Notes: generated by a model not told the origin, from the sequence alone. 16,558 bases of DNA from Desulfobulbaceae bacterium (GCA_030633145.1 DAOVTM010000027.1:1-16558); one strand, 5' to 3'. Shown: positions 6,495-13,524, counted from the first letter of the stretch. Translations and numbers: made by a program.

Positions 6495-6848
6495 ATGAAA
6501 AAATTGATAAGAACTATTTGGGCAAGTGCGGCACTGCTGTTGCTGTGTTCGATTGGCGTGGTTTCAGCCTCTGAGGCCGAAACACCAAGTAAATGGGACA
6601 CTGCCGGGCAAAAGGTAAAAGATGCCTCTGTTGCGGTGGGTGATGCCTCTGCTGAAAGCATGGAACAGGCAGTTGAAGATGCGCGTCTGGCCTGGGAAGA
6701 GGCAAAAAAAGCCTCCCAGGAAAGCATTGACGCAGCCAAGAAGAAATATGATGAAGAGAAGGAAAAGGGCAGGGCTATAATTCATGAGGCGACTGCGCCA
6801 ACGGGTGACACTGAACCTGAGGTGCAGGAGACCACACCGCAGAATTAA
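6495..6848 (+). CDS. Small exported coiled-coil/LEA-like protein
   Basis: From the ATG at 6495 this encodes 117 residues. AGGAA at 6486-6490 supports this start; a longer frame from 6444 would begin inside a hairpin and put 17 unlikely residues before the signal sequence. Residues 1-25 form a standard Sec signal peptide (basic MKKLIR, hydrophobic core ALLLLCSIGVV, cleavage near VSA). The mature part is rich in Ala, Glu, Lys and Asp with a helical pattern (AGQKVKDASVAVGDAS; ARLAWEEAKKASQESIDAAKKK), reminiscent of LEA-type or coiled-coil stress proteins, and ends in an acidic, Thr/Pro-rich tail. It is probably periplasmic. It follows a co-chaperone gene in the same direction, weakly hinting at a protective role. 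I do not recognise a named family. Confidence 0.75.
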   Translation: MKKLIRTIWASAALLLLCSIGVVSASEAETPSKWDTAGQKVKDASVAVGDASAESMEQAVEDARLAWEEAKKASQESIDAAKKKYDEEKEKGRAIIHEATAPTGDTEPEVQETTPQN

Positions 6849-6878
6849 CCAGCCGGTTGTTGTTTATCCGGTGGATGG

Positions 6879-6902
6879 GCAGGTAAGCCTTCGCTTACCT
6901 GC
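6879..6902. terminator. Perfect 10-bp hairpin between convergent genes
   Basis: GCAGGTAAGC (6879-6888) and GCTTACCTGC (6893-6902) pair perfectly around CTTC. It sits in the 109-bp gap between the convergent exported-protein gene and the TIR gene, where a bidirectional terminator is expected. Neither strand shows a long T-run next to the stem, so termination is inferred from position. The motif GGTAAGC also occurs in the GAGACTC repeat family elsewhere in the window. Confidence 0.5.
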
Positions 6903-6957
6903 GCACCAGAAAGTACTGCGTCATGCAGATTAATTTACAGGTTATTTTCAGGGTTAC

Positions 6958-8145
6958 TCAGTTCTTCTTTTCTTCTTCCTTTTCTTTTTCCTTTTCTTCA
7001 TCGGCGACAACTTTTATTTCCATGCTCCCTGCCGCTGATAAGTCCCTCACTGTAAGCCCTCTGGCAACAGAACTGATGCGATAGCTACCGTCATCTGCTC
7101 GCTGCAGATACTTCAGGTCTTGCAGCCAGTTGTTATTTGGATGCAGGAAGGCAACTACCAGAGTACCGCCAAGGTCGTTATCGGCAATAAACTCAAAATT
7201 ATCATCATTATCCGGGATTGATATCTGTTGATCCTTTTCAACAAAGTTCTCATCAGTGACCCGGTTGGGGAAGATCATTTCAACCTTGCCGGAACCAAGG
7301 CTGTGCGAAAAGATAGTGAGATGTCCGTCCCTGTGGGGCGTGCAGGTGATCACCACAGGTTCTCCAACCTTGAGCGTCTCTTTACTGGTGGAAATATCTA
7401 TGTTGTAGTCAGCACTTTTGACCAGCACTTCAATCTTCTTCCATGCATCTTTATCATTATATTCAGTTGAGTCTCCTGGCGGTTTGAAGTCGGCATCCGA
7501 GTCAGGCACGACCTGAATCTGTACATTGTCAGGTTGTGTGGCAGGTTTTTGTTCGGACACGACCTGAACCTGTTCTGCACCGGGTTGAATGTCAGGTGGT
7601 GGCACAGGCACGGGAGCAGGCTGATTTATCCATAAATAGATTCCGACCGACAGCAGGCAGGCCACAGCCCCGCTGCCCCAGAGAGGATAATTTATCTTTT
7701 TTTCAGGTTCCATCGCTTTGGTTTTTTCGCGCGGCGGGGGAGTCTGTCCAAGTTTTTTGGCCATTATATCGGTGATATTCGCCAGATCGTCATCAGACGG
7801 CGGGGTGTTAATCTGCTGCCAGTGATGGCTGCTGACAAAGTACTCCAGTGATTTGGAGAGAGTTATGTCCTCGGTCAGAAAGGGAATGACCGGTATCTTT
7901 TTGTTCACGGCCCGCTCCACTTCCCGTAGAACCTGGGGTGATTCATTGGCCTCGGGACAGAGCAGGAGCAGGAAAAGCGGGCAGGACTCAATCCCGTTGA
8001 TGATCCCCTCAGCCCAGTCGTCTCCGGGGGAAAGATCACGGGGCGCAACCCAACAGTCGATCCCTGCATTTTCCAGCTTAGCAACAATCTTCATTGCCGT
8101 TTCGTTACTCAGGGAGGAGTGACTGATAAAGACTTTATAACTCAT
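6958..8145 (-). CDS. TIR domain-transmembrane-DUF4384 protein
   Basis: A 395-residue protein. Residues 1-135 are a TIR domain: YKVFISHSSLSNE (3-15), CWVAPRDLSPGDDWAEGI (31-48), and REVERAVNKKIPVIPF (74-89), where Glu75 or Glu77 occupies the region of the catalytic Glu of TIR NAD-hydrolases. After a short linker, one membrane helix (about 155-172) precedes a Pro-rich spacer. The C-terminal part (about 250-345) resembles DUF4384 (KVGEPVVITCTPHRDGHLTIFS; KVEMIFPN), a beta domain often found next to caspase-like or kinase domains. The tail is a run of Glu/Lys. The layout suggests TIR in the cytoplasm and DUF4384 outside. AAGGA lies 8 bases before the ATG. The gene follows the RyR gene on the same strand (51 bp from its stop), so an operon is likely. 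An NAD-consuming immune effector is possible, but the fusion is unlike canonical Thoeris TIR proteins. Confidence 0.85.
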   Translation of the reverse strand: MSYKVFISHSSLSNETAMKIVAKLENAGIDCWVAPRDLSPGDDWAEGIINGIESCPLFLLLLCPEANESPQVLREVERAVNKKIPVIPFLTEDITLSKSLEYFVSSHHWQQINTPPSDDDLANITDIMAKKLGQTPPPREKTKAMEPEKKINYPLWGSGAVACLLSVGIYLWINQPAPVPVPPPDIQPGAEQVQVVSEQKPATQPDNVQIQVVPDSDADFKPPGDSTEYNDKDAWKKIEVLVKSADYNIDISTSKETLKVGEPVVITCTPHRDGHLTIFSHSLGSGKVEMIFPNRVTDENFVEKDQQISIPDNDDNFEFIADNDLGGTLVVAFLHPNNNWLQDLKYLQRADDGSYRISSVARGLTVRDLSAAGSMEIKVVADEEKEKEKEEEKKN

Positions 8146-8196
8146 AAGAAAATCCTTGTATAAGATTACTTGATAAGACTCGTTGATACGATGAGA

Positions 8197-9687
8197 TCAG
8201 CAGTTGACATGATAAATCCTGGCAATGGTGTTCTGGCCGGAAACCGCAGCCTCGCCAGCCGGACTGAACTGAACGTCTTTGATGTCAGCAGCCATGCACG
8301 CGGCAGCAAAGCTCTCACTGGCACGGATGCCAGCACCGTTGTCGTGCATGGGCGGGGGCTTAATGGTAGTGGCGCGTTCTATATAGCGACCGCAGAATTC
8401 GAGCTGTTGGGTGACCGAGTTGAAATAGGAAAAACAGGGTCCGGCATCAAGGAAGAGGTCGCCCTGTTCGTGTTCATGCTTCTCTGCCAGAATCTGCCTG
8501 GCAGTCTCAATGGTAGCGTCAAGATCGTTGAAAACCAGTAACAGCCCTTCGTTTCGATTGAGTTTGGACAGGAGGTGATCAGGTGAGGGGGCGGCTATGC
8601 GGCTTATCGCATCAAGGAACGAGGTAGAGTAGCAAATTTCGCTGTCATGACGGCTGATAAAGAGGACTGATAGACAGAGATGGTGTTCTGTACCATCATG
8701 TCCGGGAATGGGGAGCGGCCTGTTCAGGGGCAGCGAGTGATGCTCCGGCCTGACTTCTACCTGGTTCTCTTCTGCCTCTATAATCTCACCATTACGTTTC
8801 GATGCCAGGGAAACCCAGGAATATGGGGCATGTTGATCCTGCCAGATACGGATTGTGGACGCAGTTCCGCCCATTCGTTCGTCGGATTCAAGCCCATCAA
8901 ATACTGCCAGGGGATAGAGCCTGGCATTCTCCTGTTCCGCTCGTAAACGAGCCAGGCCGAACATGTAAAAATTACAAAATTCAAGGATGTTGACGAAAGA
9001 TGGTTTGGAATATTGATCCAGCACCTGCAGCCGATCCGCCCGATCCAGCAGCCGCTCAAAGCGACTGAGCCAGTCGCCGCCCACATCAGCAACGCTCTGT
9101 TGTTTGAATTCGGCAACCGGAACAGGCAGGATGATATTGATTTCACCGCCCATTCGATCCATTTCCTCAAGAAAGAGGATATCACTGCCTGAGGCCGCTG
9201 CCGCATAACCGATTTTTCCGTTATACTTGCTGATCTGTTCCCTGATTCGTTCCCGGACAATATTTTCCAGTTCAGGCGGGAAACGGGGTTCTTTTCTGGC
9301 TGGCTGGTCAATCATGTGTCCGGAAAACACCATGACAGAACCTGTACCATCTATGCTCTTTCGTTTTCGTTCGTTCTGATTGTCAAAAATAGCTGTTTGA
9401 TGGGTGGGTGCTGTTATGTGAAAGCCAAGCTTGAGGATAACCTTGAGCGTCTCAATGGCTGAGTTGCGGTCATACTCTTTTTCACTTTCCTGAAGATCGA
9501 CGTAAGGCACCAGGCAGGGGGTCTGTTTCAAGTGGTCATTACGGTAACGGCCAAAGACCCAGCCTTCCTCCAACCGCTGTCTGGCCCAGACATCGTGGTT
9601 GTTTTCCGCCATCTTTTCAGCGATCCAGAGCAGGGCATCATCAATGCCTATTTCATCAGTATCTATCGGGGATGGGGTGTAAGTCAT
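8197..9687 (-). CDS. RyR - SLOG/TIR-like Rossmann - degenerate cyclase-like protein
   Basis: Numbering is from the longest frame (520 residues, ATG at 9759). I prefer the ATG at 9687 (residue 25), because a promoter-like pair lies just upstream and residues 1-24 match nothing; 9759 and 9747 remain possible. Residues 37-115 are a RyR domain (VWARQRLEEGWVFGRYRND; LVPYVDL; AIETLKVILKLGF), a ligand-binding module shared with ryanodine receptors and used in prokaryotic nucleotide signalling. Residues 141-300 look like a Rossmann-type SLOG/TIR-like domain (FSGHMID 145-151; GYAAAASGSDILFLEEM 184-200), known beside cyclase or TPR domains. Residues 360-520 align with a class III nucleotide cyclase, but VLFISR stands where VLFADI is expected and IERATTI where VNRAARI is expected. 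Metal and transition-state residues are therefore lost and cyclase activity is unlikely. No membrane segment. I infer a cytoplasmic sensor for the co-directional TIR protein. Confidence 0.75.
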   Translation of the reverse strand: MTYTPSPIDTDEIGIDDALLWIAEKMAENNHDVWARQRLEEGWVFGRYRNDHLKQTPCLVPYVDLQESEKEYDRNSAIETLKVILKLGFHITAPTHQTAIFDNQNERKRKSIDGTGSVMVFSGHMIDQPARKEPRFPPELENIVRERIREQISKYNGKIGYAAAASGSDILFLEEMDRMGGEINIILPVPVAEFKQQSVADVGGDWLSRFERLLDRADRLQVLDQYSKPSFVNILEFCNFYMFGLARLRAEQENARLYPLAVFDGLESDERMGGTASTIRIWQDQHAPYSWVSLASKRNGEIIEAEENQVEVRPEHHSLPLNRPLPIPGHDGTEHHLCLSVLFISRHDSEICYSTSFLDAISRIAAPSPDHLLSKLNRNEGLLLVFNDLDATIETARQILAEKHEHEQGDLFLDAGPCFSYFNSVTQQLEFCGRYIERATTIKPPPMHDNGAGIRASESFAAACMAADIKDVQFSPAGEAAVSGQNTIARIYHVNC

Positions 9688-9735
9688 AGGTACGCTCGTC
9701 GTCCAGATGGTTACTTGGGAAAATGAATTGTATAT

Positions 9736-9764
9736 AGTGTATGCCATCTGGTGCGGCATAACAA
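9736..9764 (-). promoter_or_regulatory. Candidate promoter of the RyR-TIR operon
   Basis: On the minus strand TTGTTA (9764-9759) and TACACT (9741-9736) are 17 bases apart. Transcription would start near 9730, leaving about 40 bases before the ATG at 9687. This is weak by sequence but the only reasonable pair seen; if real it excludes the two upstream ATGs. Confidence 0.35.
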
Positions 9765-9826
9765 GAAAAATATAACATGCGTTGAGCGGATTGCTTACGA
9801 AATTGAGGCTCGCAGTTTGAAGCCCT

Positions 9827-9854
9827 TTGACGTACAGTTTTTTTTATGTATAAT
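9827..9854 (+). promoter_or_regulatory. Strong sigma-70 promoter of the cyclic-nucleotide-binding gene
   Basis: TTGACG (9827-9832), a 16-base spacer and a perfect TATAAT (9849-9854), in an AT-rich stretch. It drives the plus-strand gene starting at 9933 and leaves a leader of about 70 bases. It is divergent from the RyR operon within the same 245-bp gap. Confidence 0.8.
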
Positions 9855-9932
9855 GAGGTATGATTACAGCTTTTTTTATCATAACCGGGTGGTGTCCAGG
9901 AACCCGATTACCTGTCTGGAGTGTACTGCAAG

Positions 9933-10343
9933 ATGCTGAAAAATTTTAATCGACGTGAGTTTGAACCCGGCCAGATCATCATCGGTCAGGGAGAAGAGGG
10001 AGACCACCTTGCCTATATCAAGTATGGCAGAGTGGAGGTGGTGCGAGAGGTCAACGGCAGGAGAGAGCTGGTTGCCGAGCTGGGCCAGGGTGAGATCTTT
10101 GGCGAGATGTCGCTGATTACCGGAGAACCGCGCAGCGCAAGTGTCAGGGCAATTGAAAAGACCAGTATTTTCCAGATTAACCAGCGTCTTTTTCAATACT
10201 CACTGATTAACGAGGATCTGCCGATTCTGCGTGAAATAATGATCCAGCTGGTAAAAAGATTGCAGCGCAGTGAAGCGGAAAATGGAAAATACCGCAGTCG
10301 GATTGCTGCCCTGGAAGAACAGCTTGCGCAACAGGGACGCTGA
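9933..10343 (+). CDS. Stand-alone cyclic nucleotide-binding domain protein
   Basis: From the ATG at 9933 this encodes 136 residues; a GTG at 9921 would give 140 but sits directly on the likely ribosome binding site (TGGAG, 9916-9920). The protein is one cyclic-nucleotide-binding (Crp/PKA-R type) beta-roll followed by a C-terminal helix. The phosphate-binding cassette is FGEMSLITGEPRSASV, residues 56-71, with the ribose-contacting Glu (58) and phosphate-contacting Arg (67) both present, so cAMP or cGMP binding is plausible. There is no helix-turn-helix, kinase or channel. Residues 105-134 form a likely coiled coil (QLVKRLQRSEAENGKYRSRIAALEEQ), suggesting dimerisation or a partner. It is divergent from the RyR/cyclase-like operon, so a shared nucleotide signal is a reasonable but untested inference. 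Confidence 0.85.
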   Translation: MLKNFNRREFEPGQIIIGQGEEGDHLAYIKYGRVEVVREVNGRRELVAELGQGEIFGEMSLITGEPRSASVRAIEKTSIFQINQRLFQYSLINEDLPILREIMIQLVKRLQRSEAENGKYRSRIAALEEQLAQQGR

Positions 10344-10357
10344 TGGAACCTGTTTTT

Positions 10358-10385
10358 CACTAATTTTCCACTAATTTTCCACTAA
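10358..10385. repeat. Short 11-bp tandem repeat between convergent genes
   Basis: CACTAATTTTC occurs at 10358-10368 and 10369-10379, followed by a partial CACTAA (10380-10385). It fills most of the 38-bp gap between the cyclic-nucleotide-binding gene and the convergent recombinase gene, and the last partial unit contains the recombinase stop codon. No terminator stem is visible. Confidence 0.75.
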
Positions 10386-11311
10386 CCCCGGGGATGAAAG
10401 CGTTGATGCACTTCTTTGAGTCGGCTGTTATCCAGATGGGTATATATCTGAGTGGTGGAAATATCGCTGTGACCGAGCATAAGCTGCACTGAGCGCAGAT
10501 CAGCCCCGCCTGCCAGCAGGTGGGTGGCAAAGGAGTGACGCAGGGTATGGGGGCTGACTTTTTTGGAGATTCCGCCCTGGATTGCCAGTTCACGCATGAT
10601 CTGCCAGAACCGGTTACGGGTCATGGCTTTGCCCCGGTTGGTGACAAAGAGGTGGGGACTGGGACGATTCTTGAGCAGGGAAGGGCGGCTTCGATCCAGG
10701 TATTCTTGAATTTTCCCGCCAGCAGTCTGGTTAAAGGGGATCATTCGTTCCTTGTTGCCCTTACCCAGTACCCGGACATGACCGCTGCTGATGCTACAAC
10801 TGTTCAGGGGCAGGTTGACCAGCTCCGATACCCGCATTCCAGTGGCATAGAGGAGGTGGAGCATGGCATAGTTGCGCTGGATGAGCGGTGTTTTCTGCGC
10901 AGGGATGGTCAACAGTTGTTCCACCTCTGCCACGCTGAGGACATCCGGCAGGCTGGAACCGAATTTTGGGGCATCTATATCACTGGTCGGGTTTTTTGCG
11001 AGCAGTCCCTGCTGGATGAGGAATTCAAAGAAACCGCGCAGAGCCGCTAACCGCCGCCGGTTACTACGGGAGCTGATGTCCCGTTCATGAGAGTCAACAA
11101 AAAAAGCACGGATTTGCCTGGTGGTAATTTTTTCCAGGGTCTTTATTCTTTTTTTGTGCAGATACGCGATAAAAAAACGGAGATCAGAGCCGTAACTGGA
11201 GACTGTGTTGGGAGAGAGTCGTCGCTGCACGGTGAGGTATTGCAGGAACAGTTCTACGGTTTTGTTTAGATCTTGACGGGGGGGCTGGGGCTGTTGGGTT
11301 GAAGTCGGCAA
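10382..11311 (-). CDS. XerC/XerD-type tyrosine recombinase
   Basis: A 309-residue tyrosine recombinase of the Xer type, which resolves chromosome dimers at dif or acts in element integration. The N-terminal SAM-like core-binding domain spans about 16-105 (FLQYLTVQRRLSPNTVSSYGSDL) and the catalytic domain about 120-305. All catalytic residues are present: Arg160 (ATGMRVSE), Lys184 (LGKGNKER), His255 and Arg258 (SPHTLRHSFATHLL), His281 (LGHSD) and Tyr290 (TQIYTHL), ending in a typical FHPRG. Length fits XerC/XerD (about 300). The longest frame begins with TTG at 11311; no in-frame ATG occurs before residue 150 and no clear ribosome binding site is seen, so the start is uncertain. It lies downstream of rpsU on the same strand, past a terminator and a 12-bp tandem repeat. 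I cannot say whether it is XerC, XerD or XerA-like. Confidence 0.9.
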   Translation of the reverse strand: MPTSTQQPQPPRQDLNKTVELFLQYLTVQRRLSPNTVSSYGSDLRFFIAYLHKKRIKTLEKITTRQIRAFFVDSHERDISSRSNRRRLAALRGFFEFLIQQGLLAKNPTSDIDAPKFGSSLPDVLSVAEVEQLLTIPAQKTPLIQRNYAMLHLLYATGMRVSELVNLPLNSCSISSGHVRVLGKGNKERMIPFNQTAGGKIQEYLDRSRPSLLKNRPSPHLFVTNRGKAMTRNRFWQIMRELAIQGGISKKVSPHTLRHSFATHLLAGGADLRSVQLMLGHSDISTTQIYTHLDNSRLKEVHQRFHPRG

Positions 11312-11320
11312 TGGGATGTA

Positions 11321-11356
11321 AAAGGTATAACTAAAGGTATAACTAAAGGTATAACA
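11321..11356. repeat. Three 12-bp tandem repeats upstream of the recombinase gene
   Basis: AAAGGTATAACT at 11321-11332 and 11333-11344, then AAAGGTATAACA at 11345-11356. The array lies between the recombinase start and the rpsU terminator, where the recombinase promoter should be. On the minus strand each unit reads AGTTATACCTTT. It could be an operator array, or slippage could tune spacing. Confidence 0.85.
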
Positions 11357-11367
11357 AAAAAGAGAGA

Positions 11368-11404
11368 CAAAAAAAGCCCTGCGGTATAAAACACCAGCAG
11401 GGCT
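11368..11404 (-). terminator. Intrinsic terminator of rpsU
   Basis: On the minus strand AGCCCTGC (11404-11397) pairs with GCAGGGCT (11382-11375) around a 14-base loop and is followed by a T-run (plus-strand A's 11369-11375). It lies 30 bases past the rpsU stop. It should separate rpsU from the recombinase gene unless read through. Confidence 0.9.
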
Positions 11405-11434
11405 TATGTCTAAGCAATCGTCTATGCAAGTAGT

Positions 11435-11629
11435 TTAATACCGGTTTTTCATCCGGTTGTACTTGCGTAGTTTGCGCAGGGCTTCAGCAGACTTACGACG
11501 TTTTTTAATGCTGGGTTTTTCATAGTACTCGCGTCGTTTGAGTTCGCGCTTGATGCCGTCAATCTGGAGTTTTTTCTTTAACTGGCGGATTGCGTACTCA
11601 AGGTCTCCCTTAACTTCTACTTCGATCAT
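11435..11629 (-). CDS. rpsU: 30S ribosomal protein S21
   Basis: A 64-residue basic protein matching bS21, a small-subunit protein near the 3' end of 16S rRNA that helps translation initiation. Family blocks are MIEVEVKGDLEYAIRQLKKK, the KRELKRREYYEKPSIKKRRK core and an Arg/Lys-rich C-terminus. Length is within the normal 58-71 range. AAGGA lies 11 bases before the ATG. It is a single-gene unit here: divergent from ilvC upstream and closed by a strong terminator, rather than in the rpsU-dnaG-rpoD arrangement of E. coli. Confidence 0.96.
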   Translation of the reverse strand: MIEVEVKGDLEYAIRQLKKKLQIDGIKRELKRREYYEKPSIKKRRKSAEALRKLRKYNRMKNRY

Positions 11630-11730
11630 GAAGAATCACATCCTTTTCAAAGATGGCATGTTCCATCTGCATATTTATGGGATTTTTTTTATTAGGACGT
11701 TTCCATTCCCACATAAAAAAGATTTGTAAA

Positions 11731-11770
11731 TTAACAGTATTATATTATACTGTAATATTTGTTTCGTCAA
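11731..11770. promoter_or_regulatory. Overlapping divergent promoters and palindrome, rpsU/ilvC
   Basis: Plus strand, towards ilvC: TTAACA (11731-11736), 16 bases, TAATAT (11753-11758). Minus strand, towards rpsU: TTGACG (11770-11765), 15 bases, TATAAT (11749-11744). Between them a palindrome, ACAGTAT (11734-11740) and ATACTGT (11747-11753) with a 6-base centre, overlaps the minus -10 and the edges of both plus-strand elements. Promoters are read by eye; an operator role is inference. Confidence 0.5.
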
Positions 11771-11852
11771 TACAAATTCAATCGCAGGGTACGTTGCGGA
11801 ATCTGTACTTAGTCACTGCGCACCACTATCAAACAATCAGAGGAGTTATATC

Positions 11853-13322
11853 ATGGCAAATTATTTTAACAGCCTGCCGCTGCGTCTCCAGCTCGATGAG
11901 CTTGGCCGCTGCCGCTTCATGGATGCATCAGAATTCAATGGGGTTGAAGCCCTTAAGGGTAAGAAGATAGTCATCGTGGGCTGCGGAGCCCAAGGGCTGA
12001 ATCAGGGGCTGAATCTGCGGGACAGTGGCCTGGATGTCTCTTATACCCTCCGGGATGCTGCCATCAGCGAGCAGCGTCAGTCCTGGAAAAACGCCACGGA
12101 AAACGATTTCAAGGTCGGCACATATAAAGAGATGCTGCCCGATGCAGACCTGGTCATCAATCTGACCCCGGACAAGCAGCATACCAATGTCATTGAGACG
12201 GTTATGCCGCATATCAAGCAGGATGCCTGTCTCTCCTACTCGCACGGTTTTAATATCGTGGAAGAGGGGATGCAGATCAGGGAGGATATCACTGTGGTCA
12301 TGGTCGCCCCGAAATCTCCAGGAACCGAGGTACGGGAAGAGTATAAGCGTGGTTTCGGTGTTCCCACCCTGCTGGCCGTGCATCGGGAAAACGATCCCCA
12401 GGGCATTGGCTGGGATATTGCCAAGGCGTATGCAGCCGGAATCGGCGGTGACCGAGCTGGCTGTCTGGAGTCCTCCTTTGTGGCCGAGGTTAAATCCGAC
12501 CTCATGGGTGAGCAGACCATCCTTTGCGGGATGCTGCAGACCGGTTCTCTGCTCTGCTTTGAGAAGATGGTCGCAGATGGCATGGACGGAGCCTATGCAG
12601 TTAAGCTGATTCAGTATGGTTGGGAAACTATTACCGAGGCTCTCAAGCATGGTGGTATCACCAACATGATGGATCGCCTCTCCAATCCGGCCAAGATCAA
12701 GGCCAATGAACTGGCCATGGAGATGCGTCAGATCCTGGGACCACTCTTTAATAAGCACATGGACGATATCATGTCTGGCCATTTCTCCACCACCATGATG
12801 GAGGACTGGGCTGCCGATGATGCCAATCTCCTCAAGTGGCGCAAGGAAACCGGGGAAACTGATTTTGAGAAGATCAAGGCCGCTGACACCGAGATCAGCG
12901 AGCAGGAATACTTTGACAAGGGCATCCTCATGGTTGCGATGATCAAAACCGGGGTTGAACTGGCCTTTGACACCATGGTTGCAGCAGGTATCAAGGAAGA
13001 ATCTGCCTATTACGAGTCTCTGCACGAGACACCGCTCATTGCCAACCTCATTGGCCGCAAAAAACTGTATGAGATGAACGTGGTTATCTCGGATACTGCT
13101 GAGTACGGTTGTTACCTCTTCAACCATGCCGCCTATCCGCTCCTCCAGGACTTCATGAAGAACGTGAACACCGATGTCATTGGTAAGGGGATGGATGTTG
13201 CCGACAACGGGGTCTCAAACGTGGAGTTGATTGAGACCAACGATGTTATCCGTTATTCTCCGGTGGAGATGATCGGTGAGGAGCTGCGATCTTATATGGG
13301 AGCGATGAAGCCGATTATCTAA
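11853..13322 (+). CDS. ilvC: Ketol-acid reductoisomerase, class II (NADP+)
   Basis: A 489-residue enzyme of branched-chain amino acid synthesis. It isomerises and reduces 2-acetolactate (or 2-aceto-2-hydroxybutyrate) to the dihydroxy acid using Mg2+ and NADPH. Length and sequence match the long class II form of E. coli (491 residues, with a duplicated C-terminal knotted domain) rather than the roughly 330-residue class I form. The Rossmann motif is IVGCGAQG (41-48), followed by SYTLRD and SEQRQSW, whose Arg and Ser favour NADPH. Catalytic positions include YSHGFN (129-134, His131), and EVKSDLMGEQ (212-221) with Asp216 and Glu220 as metal ligands. AGGAG at 11841-11845 sets the start. No ilvBN, ilvD or leu genes are adjacent; it has its own promoter and terminator. 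A 399-residue antisense frame is a shadow. Confidence 0.97.
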   Translation: MANYFNSLPLRLQLDELGRCRFMDASEFNGVEALKGKKIVIVGCGAQGLNQGLNLRDSGLDVSYTLRDAAISEQRQSWKNATENDFKVGTYKEMLPDADLVINLTPDKQHTNVIETVMPHIKQDACLSYSHGFNIVEEGMQIREDITVVMVAPKSPGTEVREEYKRGFGVPTLLAVHRENDPQGIGWDIAKAYAAGIGGDRAGCLESSFVAEVKSDLMGEQTILCGMLQTGSLLCFEKMVADGMDGAYAVKLIQYGWETITEALKHGGITNMMDRLSNPAKIKANELAMEMRQILGPLFNKHMDDIMSGHFSTTMMEDWAADDANLLKWRKETGETDFEKIKAADTEISEQEYFDKGILMVAMIKTGVELAFDTMVAAGIKEESAYYESLHETPLIANLIGRKKLYEMNVVISDTAEYGCYLFNHAAYPLLQDFMKNVNTDVIGKGMDVADNGVSNVELIETNDVIRYSPVEMIGEELRSYMGAMKPII

Positions 13323-13348
13323 GCGGTTTTGTGAGCAGGCAGTATTAT

Positions 13349-13382
13349 GGGGAGACCTTTGTCAAGGGTCTCCCCTTTTTTT
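13349..13382 (+). terminator. Intrinsic terminator of ilvC
   Basis: GGGGAGACC (13349-13357) pairs perfectly with GGTCTCCCC (13367-13375), followed by seven T's (13376-13382). It lies 26 bases after the ilvC stop. The stem extends by up to three pairs into the loop. Confidence 0.95.
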
Positions 13383-13439
13383 GATCATTTCGTCCTGAAC
13401 GGCTAAATTGCTAGCATAGGAATTTCCATTTTTCACCCT

Positions 13440-13490
13440 CGTTCCCATAGACGGAGTCTCGCAGGCTCGCTTACCTCCTGCGTGGGAACG
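13440..13490. repeat. GAGACTC-family dispersed repeat, copy 1
   Basis: A 51-bp unit with perfect terminal arms CGTTCCCA (13440-13447) and TGGGAACG (13483-13490). The interior GAGTCTCGCAGGCTCGCTTACC is asymmetric. Its reverse complement closely matches 15059-15111, and 16521-16558 is a further copy cut by the window end. Confidence 0.85.
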
Positions 13491-13524
13491 GTATCTGGAT
13501 CATACTTGTAGATGGCAGCAAAAA

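Noticed and set aside
8197..8670. Active adenylate/guanylate cyclase
   Set aside because: The fold resembles class III cyclases, but the metal-binding Asp and the Asn/Arg pair appear replaced, so I call it degenerate.
10382..11311. Recombinase as a phage or integron integrase
   Set aside because: Length, HPRG ending and motif spacing fit Xer; no att-like duplication, tRNA, attC array or phage genes are visible.
11928..13127. 399-residue open frame on the minus strand across ilvC
   Set aside because: Fully antisense to a clear ilvC gene; it has no recognisable motif and no ribosome binding site. It is a shadow of codon bias.
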